Shown here one piece after another: positions 24,657-31,562 of a DNA stretch of 64,000 bases. Position 1 is the stretch's first letter. Every line of letters begins with the position of its first letter. Below the pieces are notes generated by a model. The model did no database searches. It had not been told where the DNA came from and saw only the letters and a list, made by a program, of their open reading frames with translations. Source of the stretch: Pseudomonadota bacterium (lineage in GTDB: Bacteria > Desulfobacterota > Syntrophorhabdia > Syntrophorhabdales > Syntrophorhabdaceae); NCBI GenBank assembly GCA_026388255.1, contig JAPLKC010000089.1, positions 1 through 64,000 on the forward strand, in the 5' to 3' direction. The position numbers and the translations under genes are program-made.

Positions 24657-27257
24657 ATGATACTTCAAGAAATACTAAGATGGTCGGAAGGGCTTCCGGA
24701 ATGGCAGAGCGATGCTATAGCCCGACTGCTTGCAAGGCAGGCTCTCGTGCCAGGCGATGTTGACGATTTGTTCGCGCTGCTAAAAGCAGAACATGGCGTC
24801 CCTGACCCGAAGGGTCGCAAGCCGAACCGGCTTACTGCTGACCAGATTCCTGCGCCGCTCGAGGTTTCGACGCACGTCGAGTTGCGTGCCATGAAGAACT
24901 TGCGACATGTAAATGCAATTGCTGAGAAGCAGGTTCTGCCATTTGGCGCTTCCGGACTTACCGTCATTTACGGCGACAACGGTTCGGGCAAGTCAGGATA
25001 TTCCCGCGTGCTTAAGCGTGCTTGTCGTGCACGCGACCAAATGGAAGTGATTCACCCAAACGCCAACGCCCCCACTGGCACCGCGACCGTTGCCGAAGCG
25101 GTGTTTGAGATCGCCGTCAACGGTGCTACGCGGGATGTGCTCTGGACCAATGGGAAGCCAGCGCCTTCCGAACTATCATCACTTGCGATCTTCGATTCCC
25201 GTTGTGCCCGTGCTTACCTGGACAGCGAAGATGACTTCTCATACGTACCTTACGGGCTCGATGTTTTTGAGGGGCTGGCGAAAGTCTGCCGACAACTAAA
25301 AACCATGATCGAGACGGAGCAGGCGCACTCAAATGTCGATCTTACTGCATTCGTATCGCTACACGGCGACACAGCGGTCGGCAAACTGATTGCAGCCCTG
25401 TCCGCCAAGACAACGGCGGCCCAGATTGAGACGTTGGCTTCGCTGACACCTGAAGAACTGACCCAGCATGCCGAATTGGACAAGAGTCTGAAGGAAAACA
25501 ACCCGAAAGAGAAAGCTAATCAGTTACGCTTACAAGCACGTCGGATCGCCACCATAGCCACGAATGCTACCAAGCAAGGCACCCTGATGGATCAGACAGT
25601 GATTGCTAAGCTGCGAGACCTATCGGACGGCTATCACGCTGCACAAGCAGCATCGGTGCTTGCCGCAAAGCAATTCAAGGAAAGTGAAAATCTCCTTGCG
25701 GGCACCGGTGGCGAAGCGTGGCGTGAGCTGTTTGATGCCGCCCGTAAGTTTGCGCTCGAATCCCACCCGGAAAAGAGGTTCCCGGAACTAGGAGCGGATG
25801 CTGCTTGCCCACTCTGTCAGCAACCGCTCGCTGAGGGTGCGGCGCGTTTGGTGCGCTTCGAAGAATTCATCCAACAGGATGCAGAGAAAACCACTCAGGA
25901 ACGTCGCAACGCTCTGTCTACCGAGTACGAGCCTTTTGCCGCGTACGTCTTAACACTAAGCCTTGACGATGTGACCTATGGTGAAATTGAGGCCATCGAT
26001 CCACAGCTTGCTGTTGACGTACGCACCTTTGAACAGGCGTTGACTGCCCGCCATGAAGCCATCAAACGGTCTGTGGCCTCCCATCAGTGGGATGACGCCA
26101 ACCAGGCTTTGATTAGTCCAGCAGCCCGGCTTCAGACACTCGCTGACAAGCTGAATGGCGAAGCCGAAACCTTTGAGAAGGCTGCGGACGAAAATGCCCG
26201 TGCCGCAATGCAAAAACAACTGAGTGAGCTTGATGCGAGGGTGCGGTTACGTCAGGTCAAGAACGCTGTCATCACGGCCGTGGACGGTCTCAAGCACAAA
26301 GCCAAGCTCACGCAATGCCTGTCAGCGGTCAAGACGAATGCCATTTCCTTAAAGGCATCGGAGTTAGCCGAGAAAGTCGTGTCAAAGGAGCTAGCCCGGG
26401 CACTCAACGGGGAGTTCAAGACACTGGGCGTCGGCACGCTCAGTGTCTCATTGCAAAGCCGTTCAGACAAAGGCAAGGCGTTGCACAAGCTCAAGCTAGA
26501 ACTGCCACAAAGTCGTAGCCCCGGTGAAATCTTAAGCGAGGGAGAGCAGCGGGCCATAGCCATCGGGTCCTTTCTCGCCGAAATTGGTCTAACTGGCGGC
26601 AAGGGCGGTATCGTATTCGATGATCCGGTCTCTTCGCTGGATCATCGAATACGCGAGCGCGTAGCGAAGCGTTTGGCGGTGGAGGCCGCTCAGCGCCAGG
26701 TGATCGTCTTCACTCATGAGATCTACTTTCTCTGCGTCCTCGTGGAGGAAGCAGAGGCAGCAGGTGTTCCGGTTTCAACCCAGAGTCTGACCCGCCGCGC
26801 GGAAGGGTTCGGTATAGCTGACCCGGAACTCCCATTCGAAGGCAAAAACGCCAGCAAGCGGATCGGTGCGCTAAAAGCCCAGCACCAGCTCATTGCTAAG
26901 TTGTACAAAAACGGCGAAGAACAGGAGTATCGGAAGCAGACTATGGATGCCTACGTTCATCTGCGCATGGCTTGGGAGCGGGCCGTCGAAGAAGTGCTGC
27001 TGCGCAAGGTGGTTTTACGCTTTCGCAAGGGTATCGAAACGCAACGACTGGCCGAGGTCATTGTTGATGATGGTGACTATGCACAGGTTGACGCCGGTAT
27101 GAAGAAGTGCTCAAACTACGCGCACGACAAGGCCCTCTTGGGGGGAGTAGCGGTGCCTGAACCTGAGGAGTTATTCGCTGACATTATGGCACTGGAAACT
27201 TGGCGGAATGATATTGAGAAAAGAAGCAAGGACACCGCGAAACGTCGAAAAGGTTGA
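24657..27257 (+). CDS. RloC/PrrC-like ABC-type ATPase, putative anticodon nuclease (defence)
   Basis: An 866-aa protein with a split ABC/SMC-type ATPase: Walker A GDNGSGKS near 105, signature LSEGEQRA near 626 and Walker B IVFDDPVSSLD near 650. Helical arms carry a zinc-hook-like CPLC near 383. The C-terminal domain has R770-x3-E774 and His823, matching the Arg-x3-Glu...His triad reported for PrrC/RloC anticodon nucleases. It probably senses phage or DNA damage and cleaves tRNA; this is inferred. The start is ATG 24657 with AGGAG at good spacing. GC content is far above the neighbours, and attC-like sites flank it, indicating transfer as a cassette. Confidence 0.8.
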   Translation: MILQEILRWSEGLPEWQSDAIARLLARQALVPGDVDDLFALLKAEHGVPDPKGRKPNRLTADQIPAPLEVSTHVELRAMKNLRHVNAIAEKQVLPFGASGLTVIYGDNGSGKSGYSRVLKRACRARDQMEVIHPNANAPTGTATVAEAVFEIAVNGATRDVLWTNGKPAPSELSSLAIFDSRCARAYLDSEDDFSYVPYGLDVFEGLAKVCRQLKTMIETEQAHSNVDLTAFVSLHGDTAVGKLIAALSAKTTAAQIETLASLTPEELTQHAELDKSLKENNPKEKANQLRLQARRIATIATNATKQGTLMDQTVIAKLRDLSDGYHAAQAASVLAAKQFKESENLLAGTGGEAWRELFDAARKFALESHPEKRFPELGADAACPLCQQPLAEGAARLVRFEEFIQQDAEKTTQERRNALSTEYEPFAAYVLTLSLDDVTYGEIEAIDPQLAVDVRTFEQALTARHEAIKRSVASHQWDDANQALISPAARLQTLADKLNGEAETFEKAADENARAAMQKQLSELDARVRLRQVKNAVITAVDGLKHKAKLTQCLSAVKTNAISLKASELAEKVVSKELARALNGEFKTLGVGTLSVSLQSRSDKGKALHKLKLELPQSRSPGEILSEGEQRAIAIGSFLAEIGLTGGKGGIVFDDPVSSLDHRIRERVAKRLAVEAAQRQVIVFTHEIYFLCVLVEEAEAAGVPVSTQSLTRRAEGFGIADPELPFEGKNASKRIGALKAQHQLIAKLYKNGEEQEYRKQTMDAYVHLRMAWERAVEEVLLRKVVLRFRKGIETQRLAEVIVDDGDYAQVDAGMKKCSNYAHDKALLGGVAVPEPEELFADIMALETWRNDIEKRSKDTAKRRKG

Positions 27258-27289
27258 AGCTCGTCATCTCTATGTGTTTTATAGAGGAG

Positions 27290-27357
27290 AGCTAACAAAT
27301 GCATGGAGCGGATCGGCAGGAAACGGCACCTGCCTTCCGCTCATGCTGCTGTTGGAA
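27290..27357 (+). repeat. attC-like site b
   Basis: Left core AGCTAAC, right core GTTGGAA. L'' GCATGGAGCGGA (27301-27312) pairs with TCCGCTCATGC (27336-27346) with one unpaired G. A smaller stem GGCAGG/CCTGCC is in the centre. It begins 33 bp after the ATPase stop codon. Confidence 0.65.
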
Positions 27358-27424
27358 CCATATTATAGGAAATAAATTCATTTTCTGATTATTTCCGGCA
27401 ACTATGGATACTGTGTTTGCAACA

Positions 27425-27447
27425 TTTGTTACAACAGTTGTAACAAA
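27425..27447. promoter_or_regulatory. Perfect 11-bp dyad in the non-coding cassette
   Basis: Perfect inverted repeat TTTGTTACAAC/GTTGTAACAAA around a single A. Such a dyad with a tiny loop suits a dimeric DNA-binding protein better than an RNA hairpin. The binder is unknown. Confidence 0.4.
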
Positions 27448-27498
27448 AAGTAAATATTCTGTAGACCAAGGACTGGCTTTGCTTTGAGCTATGAAACC

Positions 27499-27527
27499 TT
27501 TTTTGCGTCCAATTTGGACGCAAAAAA
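27499..27527. terminator. Bidirectional hairpin terminator
   Basis: A perfect 12-bp stem TTTTTTGCGTCC/GGACGCAAAAAA with a 5-nt loop. On the plus strand the stem ends in an A run; read from the minus strand it ends in a T run, and the A/T tracts make it usable both ways. It could insulate the cassette. Confidence 0.55.
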
Positions 27528-27657
27528 TAATAACTACTATGAATTATTAATTTAATGTCTACCAATAAAAACATAGAGACAAAAAACGAAATAAAAAATA
27601 TAATGAAATACAAAGACATTAAAAGGTAAAGAATCGAAGACAAAACGCATAGAAGCG

Positions 27658-27721
27658 TTCCAACAAATGCGTGCAGCCAATCGGCCTGAAATCAGGCCTC
27701 TCGCTGACGCCAGTGTTAGGT
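27658..27721 (+). repeat. attC-like site c
   Basis: Left core TTCCAAC, right core GTTAGGT (27715-27721, a full GTTRRRY match). L'' TGCGTGCAGC pairs with GCTGACGCCA with one unpaired G. The central hairpin GGCCTGA/TCAGGCC is identical to site a. It is the best match to the attC pattern, with site e. Confidence 0.8.
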
Positions 27722-27777
27722 CCAGGATTAAGACAGAGACAACGCTGGCCTATGAGAAATAGATTGAAAGAATAATT

Positions 27778-28368
27778 ATGAAATCAGACTATCTCATAAA
27801 ATTAGGTGATTCAATGAATTTTGCTGCTGGTATCCCTCAAGAGGAACAGGATAAACTATTGAAGCGGTTAAATTCAATCACTATCAGGAAAGACGAGTAT
27901 TTTTTGAGGGCCGGAGAAGTCCCCCAAAGAATAGGTTTTAATGTGTCTGGCTTAATGCGCCTTTTCTATATTGACAGTAACGGGACAGAACGCATAAAGC
28001 ATTTTTGCATTGAAAACACCCTAGCTATCTCGTACAGCGCATTTTTACTGAGAGAAGAATCAAAATTATATATCCAGGCAATAGAAGATACAAAACTCCT
28101 TACCATAAATTACGAAACCTACTGCGAAATCCTGGACAGCCATGCATGTTGGCAGACAGTATTAAGAAAGTTTGCTGAACTGTTGTATATCATCAAAGAA
28201 AAAAGAGAACACGAATTTTTAATGAATAGCGCGCAAGAAAGATATTTACAATTTCTGGAAGACTATCCGAATATTAAAGAGAGATTAAACAATTATCATA
28301 TTGCATCATATCTTGGAATTACCCCCGAATCACTGAGTAGAATTCGCACAAATTTAAAGCAAAATTAA
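27778..28368 (+). CDS. Crp/Fnr-family transcriptional regulator
   Basis: A 196-aa protein. A cyclic-nucleotide-binding-like beta-roll spans about 20-120 (LRAGEVPQRIGFNVSGLMRLF; the Arg-Ser cyclic-AMP cassette is absent, so cAMP binding is unlikely). A helix-turn-helix follows (about 165-190, HIASYLGITPESLSRIR). No Fnr-type cysteine set is present. It is the first gene of a three-gene cassette with a small membrane protein and a short-chain dehydrogenase, which it probably regulates. Composition is AT-rich. The start has an AAAGAATAATT leader without a strong SD. Confidence 0.85.
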   Translation: MKSDYLIKLGDSMNFAAGIPQEEQDKLLKRLNSITIRKDEYFLRAGEVPQRIGFNVSGLMRLFYIDSNGTERIKHFCIENTLAISYSAFLLREESKLYIQAIEDTKLLTINYETYCEILDSHACWQTVLRKFAELLYIIKEKREHEFLMNSAQERYLQFLEDYPNIKERLNNYHIASYLGITPESLSRIRTNLKQN

Positions 28369-28452
28369 CATACATCAATGACTGCAAATCTAACCTCCTG
28401 TATTTTGTTGTAATAGAATTTTAAAACTAACTAAATTCAGGAGGGATATGTC

Positions 28453-28686
28453 ATGAATCACAAAATTGGTGAAGCATTAAAGAGCGGTTTGATTAATGGT
28501 ATAATATGTAGCATTATTGCAGGATTACTCAATTATTTTATCTTCCCTTTCCCCAAAAGCATAATGGATAATGTAATGGGTCATAGTATCGGCGGCTTTT
28601 TTTCTGGCTTTTTTGCGGGTCTCATTGGAGTATTGATGTATATAAAGTTTCACACTGACAATAAAAGTAGGTCTAAATTAGAATGA
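28453..28686 (+). CDS. Small two-helix membrane protein
   Basis: A 77-aa hypothetical protein with two membrane segments (about 12-32 and 44-66), the second rich in Gly and Phe (GGFFSGFFAGLIGVLM). A strong AGGAGG lies 9 bp before the ATG. It sits between the Crp-like regulator and the SDR, on the same strand. I do not recognise a named family. The good SD and clear topology support a genuine gene. Confidence 0.65.
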   Translation: MNHKIGEALKSGLINGIICSIIAGLLNYFIFPFPKSIMDNVMGHSIGGFFSGFFAGLIGVLMYIKFHTDNKSRSKLE

Positions 28687-28736
28687 TTGACATTACCTTG
28701 ATTGTTAAGGATTAGACTGAATATTGGAGGTGAAAT

Positions 28737-29474
28737 ATGGAGTTATCAAACAAAACTATTGTGATTACAGGAGCATCAAAAGGTCTTGGCAAGGAGACTG
28801 CACTCCGTTTATGTCGTCAGAATACAAATCTAGTTCTTGTAGCGCGCACCGAAAACCTACTGAAACAGACGCAAAAAGAAATTGATAATCTGACAGGCAG
28901 ATCGCCATTGATTATTCCTTGCGACGTTTCAAACGAATCGGACGTAGAGCGTATGTCGGGAATAATTAAAACCAACTTTCATCATGTCGATGTCTTGATA
29001 AACAATGCCGGGATTGGGATTCATAAGATTTCGGAAGACATGTCAAGTGAAGAAATGAGGAAACAGTTTGAAGTAAATTTCTACGGTCCTGTTTATTGTA
29101 TAAAGGCCTTGCTTCCGCTGCTTAAGCTCAGTGATTCCCCCTACATATTGAACATTGGTTCCTTGGTCGGTGAAATATCGTTTGCGGATAACAGTATTTA
29201 TGCGGCGACGAAATCCGCGCTATCGTGTTTTTCTGATGGCCTTCGCAGTGAAATGGTAAAGTCTAATATTAGAGTAGGATTATTTTTACCAGGGCTTATG
29301 AGCACCTCGTTTCAAAACGATAGGGAACGTAAGATAAAAACTCCCTCATTTATGATCCTCGATCCCCAGAAAGTAGCTGCAAAACTTGAGAGAGTCATTC
29401 ATCGAAGGAAGAAAAAGGTTTACGTGCACAAATGGATGCTTTTTCTTATGAAAATGAAAAAGTTATATGGATAA
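28737..29474 (+). CDS. Short-chain dehydrogenase/reductase
   Basis: Classical SDR of 245 aa. The cofactor motif TGASKGLG is at 12-19, NNAG near 88, catalytic Ser near 142 (NIGSLVG) and Tyr-x3-Lys in YAATK near 157-161. It is an NAD(P)(H)-dependent oxidoreductase of unknown substrate. The basic C-terminus (RRKKKVYVHKWMLFLMKMKK) could associate with the membrane, and a small membrane protein is encoded 50 bp upstream. It is the last gene of its cassette: attC-like site d begins 46 bp after the stop codon. An SD (GGAGGTG) precedes the ATG. Confidence 0.88.
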   Translation: MELSNKTIVITGASKGLGKETALRLCRQNTNLVLVARTENLLKQTQKEIDNLTGRSPLIIPCDVSNESDVERMSGIIKTNFHHVDVLINNAGIGIHKISEDMSSEEMRKQFEVNFYGPVYCIKALLPLLKLSDSPYILNIGSLVGEISFADNSIYAATKSALSCFSDGLRSEMVKSNIRVGLFLPGLMSTSFQNDRERKIKTPSFMILDPQKVAAKLERVIHRRKKKVYVHKWMLFLMKMKKLYG

Positions 29475-29519
29475 TGTTTTTGAAGTGATACAATAAGATG
29501 AATAATACATAATATGATC

Positions 29520-29576
29520 AACCAACAATCTGATGCAGGCGATTCCTTACAGTCGCGGCTGATCATGGTGTTGGGC
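29520..29576 (+). repeat. attC-like site d
   Basis: Left core AACCAAC, right core GTTGGGC (29570-29576, full GTTRRRY match). TGATGCAG on the left pairs with CTGATCA on the right with one unpaired G. A GCGA/TCGC step extends the stem. At 57 bp it is the shortest site in the array. Confidence 0.7.
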
Positions 29577-29680
29577 CCAGACAAGAGACGTTATGGTATG
29601 AGGACGACCGGATTATTCCCCATGTCAGTTTGCCAACGAGAAATCCTGGTACAGGGTTACATAAGGCATTGAGAAGCTCG

Positions 29681-29709
29681 TTGACAAAAGTTCTCAATTA
29701 TGCTAACCT
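29681..29709 (+). promoter_or_regulatory. Sigma-70-type promoter of the HigB/HigA-like cassette
   Basis: TTGACA (29681-29686), a 17-bp spacer and TAACCT (29704-29709). The expected start of transcription falls at about 29716, the first base of the toxin ATG, and no Shine-Dalgarno sequence is present. The toxin mRNA may therefore be leaderless. Confidence 0.6.
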
Positions 29710-29715
29710 GGTTTA

Positions 29716-30042
29716 ATGAGATATACCATTGAGTACTTTAATCCGTATGTAAGAGAAGAAATTGAGGATTGGCCCGCCGACGTTCTGGCCGACTATGCGC
29801 GAATTGTAGAGTTGCTCATGGAGTTCGGGCCACATTTACGTATGCCACATTCACGAGCTATGGGGGATGGGTTATTTGAATTGAGGCCTCGAAGTTCTGA
29901 AGGTATTGGAAGAGTATTCTATTGTTTCATGATAAATCAACGCATCGTGATACTTCATGCATTTATCAAAAAGACACGAGAAACCCCAAAAAGAGAATTA
30001 AAGCTGGCCCGTAAAAGAATGAAGGAGGTTAAAAATGACTGA
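29716..30042 (+). CDS. HigB-like toxin (RelE/phage Gp49 superfamily)
   Basis: A 108-aa protein of the Gp49-like/RelE fold. It has the typical stretch GDGLFELRPRSSEGIGRVFYCF and a basic C-terminus after a KKTRETPKRELKLARKR segment. Such toxins cleave mRNA on the ribosome. It precedes and overlaps by 8 bp an HTH antitoxin, the reversed toxin-first order of HigBA systems. Both lie between attC-like sites d and e, so this is a toxin-antitoxin cassette with its own promoter. Confidence 0.88.
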   Translation: MRYTIEYFNPYVREEIEDWPADVLADYARIVELLMEFGPHLRMPHSRAMGDGLFELRPRSSEGIGRVFYCFMINQRIVILHAFIKKTRETPKRELKLARKRMKEVKND

Positions 30043-30397
30043 CATTAAATACGATCCTGTGTCTCACGACCATGAGGCATTCTTGAATAAGGCCAGGAAG
30101 CGTCAAGGTTTTCGCGAAGCGTATGACAACTTAGAGGAAGAATATATGCTTGTTCGTGAGATGCTGTCTGCCCGCTCAGAGTCCGGTCTCACACAAGAAG
30201 CTGTTGCAGAACTGATGGGTACCACTAAGAGTGCAGTATCACGTCTGGAATCAGCGGGCAAACATGCTCCGTCAATTACAACGCTCAAGAGGTATGCGAA
30301 AGCCGTTGGTTGTGATCTGCAAATCAAGTTAGTTCCTAAAAACAGCCCAACAAGGCGCTCCACCCAATCGGCAACAAAAGACGTTGCCTCTGGGTGA
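30035..30397 (+). CDS. HigA-like HTH antitoxin
   Basis: A 120-aa XRE-family protein. The helix-turn-helix at about 50-85 (GLTQEAVAELMGTTKSAVSRLE) gives autoregulatory DNA binding, and the N-terminal part likely neutralises the toxin. It overlaps the toxin gene by 8 bp, and GGAGG lies before its ATG. The last ~17 codons are written by the attC-like site e: the body of the protein ends near KLVPKN and the tail (SPTRRS...) is recombination-site sequence. The stop codon lies inside the site. Confidence 0.88.
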   Translation: MTDIKYDPVSHDHEAFLNKARKRQGFREAYDNLEEEYMLVREMLSARSESGLTQEAVAELMGTTKSAVSRLESAGKHAPSITTLKRYAKAVGCDLQIKLVPKNSPTRRSTQSATKDVASG

Positions 30398-30411
30398 GCT
30401 TTGTGTTATGC
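30345..30411 (+). repeat. attC-like site e
   Basis: Left core GCCCAAC (30345-30351, full RYYYAAC match), right core GTTATGC (30405-30411). GCTCCACCC pairs with GGGTGAGC with one unpaired C. The central hairpin is GGCAAC/GTTGCC. It overlaps the 3' end of the antitoxin gene. Confidence 0.8.
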
Positions 30412-30424
30412 CATGAAAAGGGCA

Positions 30425-30462
30425 TTGACTACCACATTTAAAGTACGTTATAATGTACGTTA
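30425..30462 (+). promoter_or_regulatory. Promoter and repeated operator of the Phd/ParE cassette
   Basis: TTGACT (30425-30430), an 18-bp spacer and a perfect TATAAT (30449-30454). GTACGTTA occurs twice in direct order (30443-30450 and 30455-30462), 12 bp apart and covering the -10 box. This is the layout of an autorepressed toxin-antitoxin promoter. Confidence 0.65.
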
Positions 30463-30479
30463 TTTATGTGAGGTGCTAT

Positions 30480-30761
30480 ATGAAAAGACTCAGAGTCAAT
30501 GAAGATATCCGGCCAATGTCGGAGTTTCGCACTGGCATTGCATCCTTCCTCAAACAGATACACGATACAAAGCGCCCACTCATCATCACACAGCATGGGA
30601 AAGGTGTGGCTGTTTTGCTCGACGCAGGCGAATATGAAGCTATGCAAGAGAGAATTGAATTACTTCAAGACATACAGACATCTATTGGTCAGATAGAAGC
30701 TGGTCAGGGAATTGACCATGAAAATGCCAAGACCACCTTATTGAAACAGATCAGAGAATGA
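30480..30761 (+). CDS. Phd/YefM-family antitoxin
   Basis: A 93-aa antitoxin. The N-terminal Phd/YefM fold (MSEFRTGIASFLKQIHDTKRPLIITQHGKGVAVLLD) binds DNA as a dimer, and the helical C-terminus wraps the toxin. The start is set at ATG 30480, which has GAGGTG 6 bp upstream; an earlier ATG at 30453 lies inside the -10 region. It overlaps the ParE-like toxin by 4 bp (ATGA), so the pair is translationally coupled. The upstream GTACGTTA repeats are its likely operator. Confidence 0.9.
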   Translation: MKRLRVNEDIRPMSEFRTGIASFLKQIHDTKRPLIITQHGKGVAVLLDAGEYEAMQERIELLQDIQTSIGQIEAGQGIDHENAKTTLLKQIRE

Positions 30762-31054
30762 AAATCATCTGGTCTCCCGTTGCAATGGACAGAGTCTCAG
30801 AGATAGCAGGGTACATAGCACAGGAAAATCCGGTTGCTGCAAAAAGTTGGATAGAAACAGTTTTTCAAAGAGTGGGTGAACTGAAAGTATTTCCTGAGAG
30901 CGGTCGCGTTGTGCCGGAAACCGACAGTGAAACTATAAGAGAACTGATATATGGCAACTACCGAATAATCTACCGGTTGGAAGAAAAGAGGATTTCCGTG
31001 CTTACCGTTCGTCACGGGAAGCAGATATTGCCGGTGGATGAAATCGTGGTATAA
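30758..31054 (+). CDS. ParE/RelE-family toxin
   Basis: A 98-aa toxin of the ParE/RelE superfamily with the usual pattern: WSPVAMDRVSEIAGYIA helix, then FPESGRVVPE, then RELIYGNYRIIYRLE and a terminal VRHGKQ. ParE members inhibit DNA gyrase and RelE members cut mRNA; the sequence style (IYRL...VRHGKQILP) is more ParE-like. It is coupled to the antitoxin by a 4-bp overlap. A degenerate attC-like site follows directly at its stop codon. Confidence 0.9.
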   Translation: MKIIWSPVAMDRVSEIAGYIAQENPVAAKSWIETVFQRVGELKVFPESGRVVPETDSETIRELIYGNYRIIYRLEEKRISVLTVRHGKQILPVDEIVV

Positions 31055-31103
31055 TCAGCCGTGGAGGCTATCGCTTACGCTCCGGCCCAACTTCGTGTTA
31101 CGC
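31051..31103 (+). repeat. Degenerate attC-like site f
   Basis: The right end CGTGTTACGC resembles the GTGTTA(T/G)GC ends of the other sites, and GCCGTGGAG can pair with CTCCGGC across a short loop with two unpaired bases. No RYYYAAC left core is evident. It overlaps the ParE-like stop codon. Probably an eroded attC. Confidence 0.4.
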
Positions 31104-31150
31104 AACAAAAGACGAATGATAGGTATCACTAAAAACAGAAGGGACTTGTC

Positions 31151-31348
31151 ATGCAAAAAGAAGAAGATCACTCTGGAGAGTTAGACAAAAAGTTAGCCGC
31201 TGTGTGCGGGCTTTACTGTGAGGCATGCACTTTTTTCATTGCCACGAAGGAAGACCCGGCAAGGCTCAAGGGACTGGCAACACGATTTCAGATTTCAGAG
31301 GAAGCGGTCAAGTGTTACGGATGTCGGTCGACCAAGAGAGTACCTTAG
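31151..31348 (+). CDS. DUF3795-like cysteine-rich protein, shortened
   Basis: A 65-aa protein with the DUF3795 opening CGLYCEACTF and a later CYGC, presumably metal-binding cysteines. DUF3795 proteins are usually 90-150 aa and continue after C-x-GC with further cysteines. Here the frame stops 8 residues after CYGC, so it looks C-terminally truncated, perhaps by cassette recombination. It is followed 7 bp later by a DUF2905 gene. Function unknown. Confidence 0.65.
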   Translation: MQKEEDHSGELDKKLAAVCGLYCEACTFFIATKEDPARLKGLATRFQISEEAVKCYGCRSTKRVP

Positions 31349-31355
31349 GAGAACA

Positions 31356-31562
31356 ATGGGACGTTGGATAATAATAGCAGGATTAATATTAGTTGTAATA
31401 GGGATAATACTGCACTTCGCTCCCTGGCTTGTGAATTGGTTCGATAAATTGCCAGGTGATATACGTATTGAGACTGAGCGGAGCAAAATATTTATTCCTA
31501 TTACATCCATGGTGATACTTAGCATTATTCTGACAGTGCTAATAAACTTATTTAAACGATAG
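31356..31562 (+). CDS. DUF2905 family small membrane protein
   Basis: A 68-aa protein with two membrane helices (about 5-25 and 47-66) linked by the family's hallmark WFDKLPGDIRIE loop. Function unknown, widespread in bacteria. AGGAG lies 6 bp before ATG 31356. It is cotranscribed with the truncated DUF3795 gene. The sequence just after its stop codon (CTGACAACGCAACCGGCCACGGC) looks like the left half of another attC, without a recognisable right half. Confidence 0.85.
   Translation: MGRWIIIAGLILVVIGIILHFAPWLVNWFDKLPGDIRIETERSKIFIPITSMVILSIILTVLINLFKR

Larger units (their letters stand above)
27358..27657 (+). other. Cassette without a convincing gene, holding two perfect palindromes
   Basis: About 300 bp of very AT-rich DNA between attC-like sites b and c. 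TTTGTTACAAC-A-GTTGTAACAAA (27425-27447) is an 11-bp perfect palindrome resembling a dyad operator. TTTTTTGCGTCC/GGACGCAAAAAA (27499-27527) is a symmetrical hairpin. The only longer frame (27389-27643, minus) is low-complexity and lacks a ribosome site. The unit may be a regulatory or RNA cassette. Confidence 0.5.
24537..31103 (+). mobile_element. Integron-type cassette array without integrase (CALIN)
   Basis: Six attC-like sites (24537, 27290, 27658, 29520, 30345 and, weaker, 31051) end a series of same-direction genes or gene groups. Each has a GTT-type right core and, in the first five, an imperfect inverted repeat with an unpaired extra base in the left arm, the usual attC design. Cassette base composition ranges from very AT-rich to clearly GC-rich. 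Two cassettes are toxin-antitoxin modules, a common integron cargo. No tyrosine recombinase is visible in the 64 kb. Confidence 0.75.

Noticed and set aside
27389-27643. 84-codon minus-strand frame in the non-coding cassette
   Set aside because: Opposite to all cassette genes, low complexity, and spans both palindromes without a ribosome site.
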